Assembly (NCBI GenBank): GCA_002402635.1 | Contig: DHGE01000086.1 | Location: 1 to 38,579, forward strand | DNA from: Deferribacterales bacterium UBA4806 | Lineage (GTDB): Bacteria > Chrysiogenota > Deferribacteres > Deferribacterales > UBA228 | Direction: 5' to 3' | Length of the DNA stretch: 38,579 nucleotides | Shown: one piece after another, positions 8,531 through 16,987 of the stretch | Layout of the letters: every line of letters begins with the position of its first letter | How positions within the stretch are numbered: the stretch's first letter is position 1 | Made by a program: the position numbers and the translations under genes | Notes under the pieces: generated by a model | Told to the model about the DNA's origin: nothing | Seen by the model: the letters and a program-made list of their open reading frames with translations, nothing else | Database searches by the model: none

Positions 8531-10138
8531 ATGAGTAGAATCTATAGCAACATCAATACAAAAGACCCAATTTATAAAAAAAGGTACGAACATAATAAAA
8601 AATTACTAAATAAAGTGAATGAAATAAAAGAGGAAGTACAAAAAGGTGGGTCTTTAAAAGCCCATGAAGTTAATAAAAAAAGAGGTAAATTATTTTGCAG
8701 GGAAAGAATAGAAAAAGTTCTTGATAAAGCTTCTCCATTTTTGGAGATTGCGCCCCTTGCAGCCTATAATATCTATGATGATAATGTTCCTTCAGCAGGT
8801 ATTGTTACTGGAGTGGGAAGAATTTCAGGTAAAGAGGTTATGATTATAGCAAATGATCAAACTGTTAAGGGTGGCACATATTATCCATTAACAGTTAAAA
8901 AACATATAAGAGCTCAACAAATAGCGCTAGAAAATAATTTGCCTTGTTTATACTTAGTTGATTCGGGAGGGGCATATTTGCCTATGCAAGATGAGGTTTT
9001 TCCAGATAGAGATCACTTTGGAAATATATTTTACAATCAAGCAGTTTTAAGTAGTAAAGGGCTATTGCAAGTTGCTTTGGTTGCAGGGTTATCTACTGCA
9101 GGAGGAGCATATGTGCCTGCAATGTGCGACCAGACTATTATAATAAAAGAGCAGGGTGCTATTTTTATTGGTGGACCGCCGTTAGTGAAAGCAGCAACAG
9201 GAGAAGTAGTAAGTGCAGAAGAGTTAGGTGGAGCAGATGTCCATACAAGAATTTCTGGTGTTGCCGATTATTATGCAGTTGATGAAGAAATGGGTTTAAG
9301 AAAGGTGAGAGAAATTTTTGCTCATTTTCCTAATTGTAAAAAATACGAACTTGATAGAGTGGCCCCTGTTGAGCCCTATTATGACCCTGATGAAATATAT
9401 GGCATAGTTCCAGAGACAACGGAAACCTTTTATGATGTTAAAGAAATTATAGCCAGAATTGTTGATAATAGCGAATTTGAAGAATTTAAGGACAGATTTG
9501 GGCAGACAGTTGTAACAGGATTTGCTAGGATTGGTGGATATTTAACAGGTATTATTGGTAATAATGGTGTAATTTTCCCAGAATCATCAACAAAGGCTGC
9601 ACATTTTATTGAACTATGCTGTTTTAGAAAAATACCGCTTATTTTTTTACAAAATATTACAGGTTTTATTGTAGGAAAGAAATATGAACACCAGGGAATG
9701 CCTAAAGATGGTGCTAAGTGGATTACTGCAGTATCAACAGCAAATGTACCAAAATTTACTGTTATTATTGGCAATTCATATGGTGCAGGAAATTATGCAA
9801 TGTGTGGAAGAGGCTACAATCCTAGGTTTTTATGGATGTGGCCTAATGCAAAAATTGCTGTAATGGGGCCAAATCAGGCTGCTGATGTATTATGTCAGGT
9901 CAAGATTAATCAATATAAAAGAGACAATAAAATTTTGAGTGAGGAGGAGATTAAAAACATTAGAGAACCTATTTTAGAAGAGTATAGAAATAAATCAGAA
10001 GCACTATATTCAACAGCAAGGTTGTGGGATGATGGAATAATTGATCCAGCAAGAACAAGGCAATACCTAATGCTGGCAATTGAATTGTCACTGAATAAAA
10101 AATATGATGAGGTAAATTTTGGCATTTTCAGGATGTAA
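8531..10138 (+). CDS. Acyl-CoA carboxylase carboxyltransferase (beta) subunit, methylcrotonyl/geranyl-CoA type
   Basis: The 535-residue protein carries the MccB/AtuC-type blocks: VKGGTYYPLTVKKHIRAQ, DEVFPDRDHFGNIFYNQA, STAGGAYVPAMCDQ, GGPPLVKAATGE and ELGGADVH. It transfers CO2 from carboxybiotin to the gamma carbon of a 3-methyl-2-enoyl-CoA. A small difference from the usual VDSGGANLPRQ is visible: it reads VDSGGAYLPMQ (Y149, M152). That lies near the active-site face and may change substrate range. The gene lies between the hydratase and the biotin carboxylase, and its last 20 bases overlap the start of the latter. Confidence 0.9.
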   Translation: MSRIYSNINTKDPIYKKRYEHNKKLLNKVNEIKEEVQKGGSLKAHEVNKKRGKLFCRERIEKVLDKASPFLEIAPLAAYNIYDDNVPSAGIVTGVGRISGKEVMIIANDQTVKGGTYYPLTVKKHIRAQQIALENNLPCLYLVDSGGAYLPMQDEVFPDRDHFGNIFYNQAVLSSKGLLQVALVAGLSTAGGAYVPAMCDQTIIIKEQGAIFIGGPPLVKAATGEVVSAEELGGADVHTRISGVADYYAVDEEMGLRKVREIFAHFPNCKKYELDRVAPVEPYYDPDEIYGIVPETTETFYDVKEIIARIVDNSEFEEFKDRFGQTVVTGFARIGGYLTGIIGNNGVIFPESSTKAAHFIELCCFRKIPLIFLQNITGFIVGKKYEHQGMPKDGAKWITAVSTANVPKFTVIIGNSYGAGNYAMCGRGYNPRFLWMWPNAKIAVMGPNQAADVLCQVKINQYKRDNKILSEEEIKNIREPILEEYRNKSEALYSTARLWDDGIIDPARTRQYLMLAIELSLNKKYDEVNFGIFRM

Positions 10139-11621
10139 TAAGAAGCGCATATTAGTGGCAAATAGGGGCGAGATTGCAATTAGGATTATGAGAAGTATTA
10201 GAGAATTGGGGCATACTGCTATTGCTGTATACTCCGATATTGATAAATTTGCCCCACATGTAAGCTTTGCTGATGAAGCATACTATATTGGGGATAATGA
10301 AGCGTTAAAGAGTTACCTCAATATTGATAGAATTATTGAAACCGCTAAAAAAGCTAAGGTAGATGCAATACACCCTGGTTATGGATTCCTTGCAGAAAAT
10401 CCCTTGTTTGCTGAGAATGTCCAATCTTCAAATATCATCTGGATTGGACCAACGCCCAAGGCAATGTTTAAAGTTGGCGATAAAATAAGGGCAAGAAGTC
10501 TTGCAGAGGCATCAGGTGTTCCAGTAGTTCCTGGTAAATTATTAAATAATAATATAGACCCACTATTAGCTGCTGCAGAGTTGGGGTATCCTGTTTTAAT
10601 AAAGGCTTCTGCCGGTGGGGGTGGCAAAGGTATGCGTATTGTGAGAGACGAAGCAGAACTATTAAATTCAATAAATCTTGCAAAAAAAGAGGCTAATGCT
10701 TCTTTTGCTGATCCCACGGTGTATCTTGAGAAATATATTGAAGAGCCCCACCACATCGAAATTCAAATACTGGCTGATCAATTTGGTAATTATTACTATT
10801 TTCCTGAAAGAGAGTGTTCGCTTCAGAGAAGATATCAAAAGATTGTTGAGGAAAGCCCTTCTTCATTTATTGATAGAGATAAGGCAAAAACTTTGGGACT
10901 ATCAGCAGTAAATTTAATGAAAAAGGCAGGATACACATCTGCTGGTACTGTTGAGTTTTTAGTAGATAAAAATAGAAATTTTTATTTTTTGGAGGTAAAT
11001 GCTAGAATACAGGTAGAACACCCCATTACTGAGGAAATTACAGGTGTGGATCTTGTCTCAAATCAAATCAAGCAGGCCTTTGGAGAAAAGATAATTTTTT
11101 ACCAAGAGATATTGAATAATATAAAGGGGCATTCAATTGAGGCAAGAATTTATGCAGAGGATTCAGAAAACAATTTTATTCCCTCAGTAGGTAAAATAGA
11201 GTTTTATAAGGAACCTAGCCTTTTAAATGTTAGAATTGATTCTGGAGCAACAAAGGGCACAGAAATTCCAATATACTATGATCCCATTATTTCAAAGGTA
11301 GTTGCAAAGGGTGAGGATAGAAGCCAATCTTTAAATAAGTTATATTTAGCTCTTTCAAATTACCATATATATCCTATAAAAACAACGGTAGCATTTATTA
11401 TGAACATTGTTAAACATCCTAAGTTCAGGGATGGTGTGTATGACACAAATTTTATCAATAAACATTTCAATGAGCTTTTACAAGTTCAGGAAGATGAAAT
11501 ACCACTTGCTATTGCCTGTTATCATTTTTTATCTTCCCAGGGTGTTATGACAGGTGGAGATTTGACTCATGAAAAACTTCTGCTCAATTGTTGGGAGAGC
11601 CTGCAGGGATTTAGAGGGTAA
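10119..11621 (+). CDS. Biotin carboxylase subunit of acyl-CoA carboxylase
   Basis: A 500-residue ATP-grasp biotin carboxylase. Visible are the N-terminal KRILVANRGEIAIRI, the glycine-rich ATP loop ASAGGGGKGMRI, HIEIQILAD, RECSLQRRYQKIVEESPS and the metal/catalytic stretch FLEVNARIQVEHPITEE. It carboxylates biotin on the separate carrier protein encoded next. Usual MCC/GCC alpha subunits are about 650 residues with the biotin domain fused; here the chain ends after the carboxylase part. I chose TTG 10119, with GAGGT 6 bases upstream, overlapping the preceding gene by 20 bases. Confidence 0.92.
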   Translation: MAFSGCNKKRILVANRGEIAIRIMRSIRELGHTAIAVYSDIDKFAPHVSFADEAYYIGDNEALKSYLNIDRIIETAKKAKVDAIHPGYGFLAENPLFAENVQSSNIIWIGPTPKAMFKVGDKIRARSLAEASGVPVVPGKLLNNNIDPLLAAAELGYPVLIKASAGGGGKGMRIVRDEAELLNSINLAKKEANASFADPTVYLEKYIEEPHHIEIQILADQFGNYYYFPERECSLQRRYQKIVEESPSSFIDRDKAKTLGLSAVNLMKKAGYTSAGTVEFLVDKNRNFYFLEVNARIQVEHPITEEITGVDLVSNQIKQAFGEKIIFYQEILNNIKGHSIEARIYAEDSENNFIPSVGKIEFYKEPSLLNVRIDSGATKGTEIPIYYDPIISKVVAKGEDRSQSLNKLYLALSNYHIYPIKTTVAFIMNIVKHPKFRDGVYDTNFINKHFNELLQVQEDEIPLAIACYHFLSSQGVMTGGDLTHEKLLLNCWESLQGFRG

Positions 11622-11622
11622 C

Positions 11623-12099
11623 ATGGCTGATGTTATAAAAATTAATAAAAATAAACATGAGTACGAATTTATTAAAAATGGCAATGAATATACTATTAAA
11701 TTAAATAATGAGACGTATACCTACGAATTATTTAAAGTTGGAGAAGAATTAATTGCAAGACAAGGGAATACATATATTAAAGTGCCTTATCATTTAGATA
11801 GGGATAATACAATAATATGGATTAACGACTGTATTTATAAGATTTCAGAAATTGATGCTGAAAGAGTGGTGGAGGAAGAAAATAATGAGAAGGATATTAA
11901 AAGCCCCATGCCTGGCATCATCAAAGAGATATTAGTGGAAAAAGGGCAGAGGGTGCAAAAGGGTGAAACTGTTGTAATATTAGAATCAATGAAGATGTCA
12001 AATGAATTGAAAGCTTCTGCAGATGGCATTGTAAAGGAGGTTTATGTGTCAACTGGTGAGCAGGTTGATGCCTTTGCAACTCTTGTAAGCTTTGAATGA
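11623..12099 (+). CDS. Biotin carboxyl carrier protein with linker domain
   Basis: This 158-residue protein ends in a biotinyl domain: SPMPGIIKEILVEKGQ, then the biotinylation site ESMKM with K124, 34 residues before the C-terminus as is usual. The first ~85 residues form a beta-rich region that may correspond to the BT-type linker holding carboxylase and transferase subunits together. It is the mobile arm between the two preceding gene products. The ATG at 11623 comes one base after the biotin carboxylase stop, behind GAGGG. A longer frame starts at 11569 but lacks a ribosome site. Confidence 0.9.
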   Translation: MADVIKINKNKHEYEFIKNGNEYTIKLNNETYTYELFKVGEELIARQGNTYIKVPYHLDRDNTIIWINDCIYKISEIDAERVVEEENNEKDIKSPMPGIIKEILVEKGQRVQKGETVVILESMKMSNELKASADGIVKEVYVSTGEQVDAFATLVSFE

Positions 12100-12129
12100 T
12101 TAATAGTAATATAAATAAGGAGGTATGAA

Positions 12130-13518
12130 TTGAGTTTAAAAAAGGTTGCAATTGGTTCTGGCTCCCTGATGTGGGGTGATATTATTGAGCCTGGTCTTCA
12201 AATGGCTAAAAAGGCTGATGTTAAATATATTTGTTATGATTGGTTAGCAGAAGTGACTATGTCTATTTTATACATGTTAAAGCAGAGAGATGTAAATGGA
12301 GGTTATCCTCCAAAATTAATTGATTGGATGTGTAAGGTTTTGCCAATTACAAAAGAAAGAGGAATTAAGGTAATCACAAATGGGGGTGGGGCCAATGTTG
12401 AAGGTGCGTGTGAAGCATTAAAGAAGGCTTTAAAGGAGGTTGGTTTAAAGGGACTTAAAATTGGATCAATTAGTGGAGATGATATTACAGATAAGTTAGA
12501 TAAGTTAAGAAGCAGTGGCATTAAATTTACAAATATTGATACAGGTGAGGAGGATATTGATTCTATAAAGGAAAGGGTAGTAGGCGCTTATGTATATCTG
12601 GGTTCTGAAGGGATTGTGGAGTGCCTTAAAGGCCAGGCTGATATAGTAGTTGGTGGTAGGTTAGCAGATAATGCTTTATATGTTGGACCTTGGATGTATG
12701 AGTTTGGTTGGGATTATTCAGAGGAGAATTGGAATAAGATTGGTGCAGCTATAACATGTGGCCACGTTGTAGAATGTTCCTGTTGTTGTACAGGGGGGAT
12801 GATGTGCAGCTATTGGGATAAAGTCCCTGAGCCTTGGAACATAGGGTATCCAATTGTTGAATTAAGTGAAAATGGTGATGCTATAATTACGAAAACACCT
12901 GATAGTGGTGGCCTAATTAATAGTTGGACAGTAAAGGAGCATTTATTATATGAATTGCATGATCCAAAAAATTATATAATGCCAGATGGTATTGCAGACT
13001 TTACTACTTTAAAGTTAGAAGATGTGGGTAAAGATAGAGTAAAAGTCACTGGTATGTCAGGTAAAAAAAGGCCAGATATGTTGAAGGTAGGAATTGGTTA
13101 TACCGATGGCTGGAAACAGGAATTGCAACACTGGTTTTGCTGGCCCGATGCTTTAAAAAAAGCAAAACACTGCGAATATATAATGAGGGAGTGGCTTAAA
13201 AGGCAGGATTTAGTGACAGAGAAAATTCACGTTGATTATATGGGCTTTAATATGGCCCATGGAAGTCTAGTGAGGGTTCCTGATCCAGAAGAGGTAGCTG
13301 ATTTGCCTGAGGTTGGCTTAAGGATATGCGCTAAATTTAAAACAAAAAAGGAAGCAGAATTTTTCAGAGAGCATGCCATGATCTGGAGCGCACCACCTGC
13401 TGGATATGTATTTAACACTACTACAGCACCTGCAAAACCTGTTAGAATAATTAAGTTGTGGCCTACACTTGTGCCCAGAAGTATTGTTCAAATAAAAACA
13501 AAAATAGTTGAGGTGTAA
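12130..13518 (+). CDS. AtuA/DUF1446 family protein (N-terminal part of split AtuA)
   Basis: 462 residues matching the main AtuA (acyclic terpene utilisation) domain: N-terminal GSLMWGDIIEPGLQMAKKAD, NGGGANVEG, VGGRLADNALYVGPWMYEFGW, IGYPIVELSENGDAIITKTP and GGLINSWTVKEHLLYE. The biochemical role of AtuA is unsettled, although it belongs to the Atu pathway. Here the protein is separate from the small C-terminal AtuA-like protein encoded 2 bases after its stop; in other bacteria the two are fused. It contains an unusual cysteine group (C210, C216, C218, C219, C220, C226) that could bind metal. The start is TTG behind AAGGAGGT; the ATG at 12125 is not usable because it meets TGA at once. Confidence 0.85.
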   Translation: MSLKKVAIGSGSLMWGDIIEPGLQMAKKADVKYICYDWLAEVTMSILYMLKQRDVNGGYPPKLIDWMCKVLPITKERGIKVITNGGGANVEGACEALKKALKEVGLKGLKIGSISGDDITDKLDKLRSSGIKFTNIDTGEEDIDSIKERVVGAYVYLGSEGIVECLKGQADIVVGGRLADNALYVGPWMYEFGWDYSEENWNKIGAAITCGHVVECSCCCTGGMMCSYWDKVPEPWNIGYPIVELSENGDAIITKTPDSGGLINSWTVKEHLLYELHDPKNYIMPDGIADFTTLKLEDVGKDRVKVTGMSGKKRPDMLKVGIGYTDGWKQELQHWFCWPDALKKAKHCEYIMREWLKRQDLVTEKIHVDYMGFNMAHGSLVRVPDPEEVADLPEVGLRICAKFKTKKEAEFFREHAMIWSAPPAGYVFNTTTAPAKPVRIIKLWPTLVPRSIVQIKTKIVEV

Positions 13519-13520
13519 AA

Positions 13521-13838
13521 ATGGGGCAAAAAATAAAATTAGTAGATATATGCTATGCGCGGGCAGGAGACAAAGGGGACATTTCTAATATTGGTTTAAT
13601 GGCAAAGTCAAGTGAATATTATAAAGTAATAAAAGAAAAAATAATTCCTAAAAAGATAAAAGATTTCTTTGGCGACATGGTAAAAGGGAAAGTTGAAATT
13701 TATCCATTAGATAACTTAGAATCACTGGAAATAGTTATGCATGGTGCATTAGATGGAGGAGCTACAGGGAGCCTACGAATAGATGGTACAGGTAAACCCT
13801 ATGCTACTGCAATTTTAAGAATGGAAATAGAAGTGTAA
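13521..13838 (+). CDS. AtuA-like C-terminal domain protein
   Basis: A stand-alone 105-residue protein equal to the C-terminal AtuA-like (ferredoxin-fold) domain. Its signature is ARAGDKGDISNIGLMAK near the N-terminus and GALDGGATGSLRIDGTGK near the C-terminus. It begins 2 bases after the AtuA main-domain gene, behind GAGGT, and presumably binds that protein to rebuild the full AtuA architecture. Function is otherwise unknown. Confidence 0.85.
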   Translation: MGQKIKLVDICYARAGDKGDISNIGLMAKSSEYYKVIKEKIIPKKIKDFFGDMVKGKVEIYPLDNLESLEIVMHGALDGGATGSLRIDGTGKPYATAILRMEIEV

Positions 13839-13848
13839 TTTGAATGCT

Positions 13849-14463
13849 ATGCGAATATTAGGCATAAATGGTAGCCACAGAAAGGGCCAGTCATCCTACG
13901 TTTTATTAAAGTATGTTTTGAACGAACTGGAAAAAGCTGGTTGCTCAATTAAATTAGTGGAACTTATCGATTATAACATTAAATATTGCAGTGCATGTAA
14001 TAAATGCTTAAAGGTAAGTGAATGTTCTATTAAGGATGATGATTTTAAAATCATTGTAGAAGATGTTCTTTTAGCGGATTGTATAATATTTTCAACTCCC
14101 GTTTATTTCTCAAATGTAACGTCCCTTTTGAAGGTATTTATAGATAGAACGCGATCGCTTCATATGAAAAAAGATTTATTAAAAGATAAACTAGGCGCAT
14201 CTATTGTTATTGGTGGCTTACAATTTGGTGGACAGGAAATTGTAGCTCAGATTATAGATAACTATATGTTAAATATGGGAATGAGAGTAGTAAAGCCTCG
14301 CCTCATTGATTCACCTATTTATTCAATAAATATGGTATCAACTCTTTATGATGGGCTTGATAATGATAAAATTAGATACAAAAGAAAGGAAGACTTAATA
14401 GACTCTTTCTTCAAAAAAACAAGTGAACTTTTAGTTAAAAATATAGTGAGTAATTGTACATAA
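13849..14463 (+). CDS. Flavodoxin-fold NAD(P)H/FMN oxidoreductase, iron-sulfur flavoprotein type
   Basis: About 204 residues with a flavodoxin-like FMN-binding start (ILGINGSHRKGQSSYVLL) and FSTPVYFSNVTSLLKVFIDR. Near residues 45-60 is a compact cysteine group YCSACNKCLKVSEC (Cx2Cx2Cx5C), as in iron-sulfur flavoproteins that carry a 4Fe-4S cluster. It probably transfers electrons between a nicotinamide or ferredoxin donor and a partner; electron removal from the acyl-CoA dehydrogenase or reduction of an enoyl group are possible. ATG 13849 gives the standard N-terminus; TTG 13840, one base after the previous stop, is an alternative. The ribosome site is weak. Confidence 0.75.
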   Translation: MRILGINGSHRKGQSSYVLLKYVLNELEKAGCSIKLVELIDYNIKYCSACNKCLKVSECSIKDDDFKIIVEDVLLADCIIFSTPVYFSNVTSLLKVFIDRTRSLHMKKDLLKDKLGASIVIGGLQFGGQEIVAQIIDNYMLNMGMRVVKPRLIDSPIYSINMVSTLYDGLDNDKIRYKRKEDLIDSFFKKTSELLVKNIVSNCT

Positions 14464-14482
14464 AGATACTGTGGGAGAGAAA

Positions 14483-15766
14483 ATGAAAGAAAATAATTTA
14501 GAAAGAGAATTAGAATTTTATAAAACTGCTCTTATGAATATTCCTGTGCCTTTATCTATTAGTAATGTGGAAGGCAAAAGATTAGATATAAATAAAACAT
14601 TTGAACGATTTTATAAAAGAAATAGAGAAGAGGCGATTGGTTTAAAATTAGAAGAGATATATATCGCTGAGCACACAAAAAACATAAGAGAGACAGTTAA
14701 AAAATGCTTGTCTGAAGGGTATTCTTTTTGTGAAGCTACCACAATAAAGGGCGATAATACAACAATGCCTGTTATGCTAAATTTTGCATTATTTGAAGCA
14801 AATGGAGAGAAATATATCTTAGGAACAGCGACAGATATTAGTGAACTAAAGAAAAGAGAAGAGGAATTAAATTTTATATTTGATAACTCGCGTGCAGCAA
14901 TGGTATTAACGGATGATAAGGGTAGATTTATAAAAGTTAATAAAGCGTTATTAAAGGATTTGGGTTATGAAGCTCAAGAATTGTTAGGCAAAAGAATCCC
15001 CGAGCAACCATTTACTATAAAAGAAACAATTGAAGCCTTAAATAAATTTAAAAGTAATGTTATTGAAAAGCGTGTAGAAGGAGAAATTTTTATTGATGTA
15101 CCAATGAAGAAAAAAAATGGTGAAATAATAATTCATTCTGCCTATCAAGTTCCTTTTGCATCTGGTAAAGGTGTTTTATACACAGCAATAGATGTTTCAG
15201 CAGATAGAAAAAATGAAAAAGAATATAAAGACTTTATAGAGGATATTACGTCTTTATCAGAATCTTTAGCTAGTGGCGATTACAAATATAGAGTTAGAAT
15301 TGATTATGAAAATGAAGATATTCAGTTAACAGCTAAAACATTAAATATGGTTGTAGACTATTTAGAAAAAAGTGATTATGAATTACACTCTTTAATAAAA
15401 GAGCTAGCAACACCGTCATTGGAAGTAATGGATAAAATTGTTGTAATGCCATTGATTGGGAAGTTAACTAGTGATAGAGCACTGGACGCTATGGAGAATA
15501 TACTGAAAAAAATTGAAGAGACAAAAGCCTATGCTGGCATAATTGATATAACTGGTGTTTCAACAATTGATTCAGCTGTTGCAGACAATCTTATTAAAAC
15601 AATGGAGGCTATTAAATTAGTTGGTGCAACTCCGATATTATCGGGTATTTCTGCAAATGTTGCCAAGAATCTGGTTAGAATTGGTGTAAAATTTGATTTT
15701 ATTACGAAGGGTTCTTTAGGAGAGGCCTTATTATTTGCTCAATCATTAAAAAATGGAGGGTCATAA
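14483..15766 (+). CDS. PAS-PAS-STAS signalling protein (RsbR-like)
   Basis: 427 residues: two PAS domains (about 10-125 and 130-245), a linker with a HAMP-like segment, and a C-terminal STAS domain (about 300-420) of the RsbR/RsbS type. The STAS signature is IDITGVSTIDSAVADNLI followed by GATPILSGISANVAKNLVRIG. T357 and S364 lie where stressosome proteins have conserved Thr/Ser residues. There is no transmembrane segment, kinase or output domain, so it probably senses a ligand or redox state and acts by protein contact. Finding it inside a catabolic operon suggests it reports on this pathway's substrate. The ATG at 14483 has GGGAG 5 bases upstream. Confidence 0.82.
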   Translation: MKENNLERELEFYKTALMNIPVPLSISNVEGKRLDINKTFERFYKRNREEAIGLKLEEIYIAEHTKNIRETVKKCLSEGYSFCEATTIKGDNTTMPVMLNFALFEANGEKYILGTATDISELKKREEELNFIFDNSRAAMVLTDDKGRFIKVNKALLKDLGYEAQELLGKRIPEQPFTIKETIEALNKFKSNVIEKRVEGEIFIDVPMKKKNGEIIIHSAYQVPFASGKGVLYTAIDVSADRKNEKEYKDFIEDITSLSESLASGDYKYRVRIDYENEDIQLTAKTLNMVVDYLEKSDYELHSLIKELATPSLEVMDKIVVMPLIGKLTSDRALDAMENILKKIEETKAYAGIIDITGVSTIDSAVADNLIKTMEAIKLVGATPILSGISANVAKNLVRIGVKFDFITKGSLGEALLFAQSLKNGGS

Positions 15767-15769
15767 ACT

Positions 15770-16225
15770 ATGCTATACTTTGAAGATTTTAAGGTTGGTG
15801 AAAAATCTATTACTCACTCAAGAACTATTACTGAGGCTGATATAGTAAATTTTGCTGCTCTTAGTGGAGATTGGAATCCACTGCATGTGGACAAAGAGTT
15901 TGCACACAATGGTCCCTTTGGCGAAAGGATAGCCCATGGATTATTAGTTTTATCAGTTACTTCAGGGCTCTTTTCTCCAGAACTTATTTTTAATAAATGG
16001 TCTTTAATAGCTTTTTATGGAATAGACAAACTTCGGTTTATAGCCCCCACTAAGATAGGCGATACTATCCAAACCGAGTTAGAAACAATAAATAAAAAAG
16101 TAAAAAATGATAATTCCGGTATAGTTGATTTAAAAATCACAACAAGGAATCAACACAACAAAGAAGTCCTTGTGTTTATTGCAAAATTTTTATTAAAAAA
16201 ACATAATAACACTTTAATAACTTAA
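15770..16225 (+). CDS. MaoC-like (R)-specific enoyl-CoA hydratase
   Basis: A 151-residue single hot-dog-fold protein. The hydratase motif is complete: the D-x-N-P-L-H stretch in SGDWNPLHVDKEFA and the AHG of FGERIAHGLLVLS. Such enzymes hydrate 2-enoyl-CoA with R stereochemistry. It is the last gene of the operon, 3 bases after the PAS-STAS stop, behind GGAGGG. It may handle a side-chain enoyl-CoA that the LiuC-like hydratase does not accept. Confidence 0.85.
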   Translation: MLYFEDFKVGEKSITHSRTITEADIVNFAALSGDWNPLHVDKEFAHNGPFGERIAHGLLVLSVTSGLFSPELIFNKWSLIAFYGIDKLRFIAPTKIGDTIQTELETINKKVKNDNSGIVDLKITTRNQHNKEVLVFIAKFLLKKHNNTLIT

Positions 16226-16357
16226 TTTAATACTCAATTAATTTAAATAGAAATGAACTTATCTACATTTTTATCTAAAAATTTATGTAGTGGTTCAAGA
16301 TGAACACTCCCCTAGTTTATATTTCTATTACTTTGTGTTCAAATGTTTTTTAAAAGC

Positions 16358-16392
16358 AAAAAAAAGGGGACAAATAATTTGTCCCCTTTTTT
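16358..16392. terminator. Bidirectional intrinsic terminator
   Basis: GGGGACAAA (16366-16374), loop TAA, TTTGTCCCC (16378-16386), followed by six T and preceded by a run of eight A. It therefore serves both the plus-strand acyl-CoA operon and the converging minus-strand rhodanese genes. The rest of 16226-16420 shows nothing else. Confidence 0.92.
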
Positions 16393-16420
16393 ATAATATA
16401 AATTTCAATATTTATACTCT

Positions 16421-16966
16421 TTAACACCCTCCACGATAGCCAACTACGGGCTCAAAGGCTTCTAAATCTTCAACTGGTTCTTGAGTGGTAGCAGTTGATG
16501 AAGCTAAATATTTATCACCCACTACCAGTGGCATATCATAAACATCTCCAGGAGTTGGCCATCCAGCTGTTCCACCTGCTAGTGATAAAACATTTCTATA
16601 TCCTACACCTTTTGCAATTAATGCAGCATTAGCTGATGAAATGCCAGCATTACATACAAATATTATCTTTCTATCCTTGCTAATTGGATTTGTTTTTAAA
16701 TAACCTTCTAGAGACTCCTTAGGAACATGTAGTACTCCAGGTATATGGAAAGCGTTATATTCTTTATCAGGTCTAACATCTATCATAATATATGCATTAG
16801 GATCCCTTTTTAATTCTGTCATAACATGATATGGAGAAACACCCCAAACTAATCCAGCTTTACTAACTAATTGCACTAAATCTAAAAATGCATTGTAAGC
16901 TAATTTAAGATCAGGTCCTAAAACTGTTTTCATCTCGTCAACTGTATATACAGGGCCTAATCCCAT
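16421..16966 (-). CDS. Rhodanese-domain sulfurtransferase, same frame as the upstream Sec-rhodanese
   Basis: 181 residues with one rhodanese domain: IMIDVRPDKEYNAFHIPGVLHVP, then the active-site loop VCNAGISSANAAL with the canonical cysteine C105, then VLSLAGGTAGWP. It ends in GYRGGC, with a cysteine as the very last residue. There is no signal peptide, although the upstream partner is exported. The ATG at 16966 has only a weak GAGAG directly upstream and lies 21 bases beyond the TAG of the upstream gene, in the same frame. It may be a separate cytoplasmic protein made by re-initiation, or the detached second domain of what was once a two-domain exported rhodanese. Confidence 0.75.
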   Translation of the reverse strand: MGLGPVYTVDEMKTVLGPDLKLAYNAFLDLVQLVSKAGLVWGVSPYHVMTELKRDPNAYIMIDVRPDKEYNAFHIPGVLHVPKESLEGYLKTNPISKDRKIIFVCNAGISSANAALIAKGVGYRNVLSLAGGTAGWPTPGDVYDMPLVVGDKYLASSTATTQEPVEDLEAFEPVVGYRGGC

Positions 16967-16987
16967 GCTCTCAAATAGCGTATTTAC

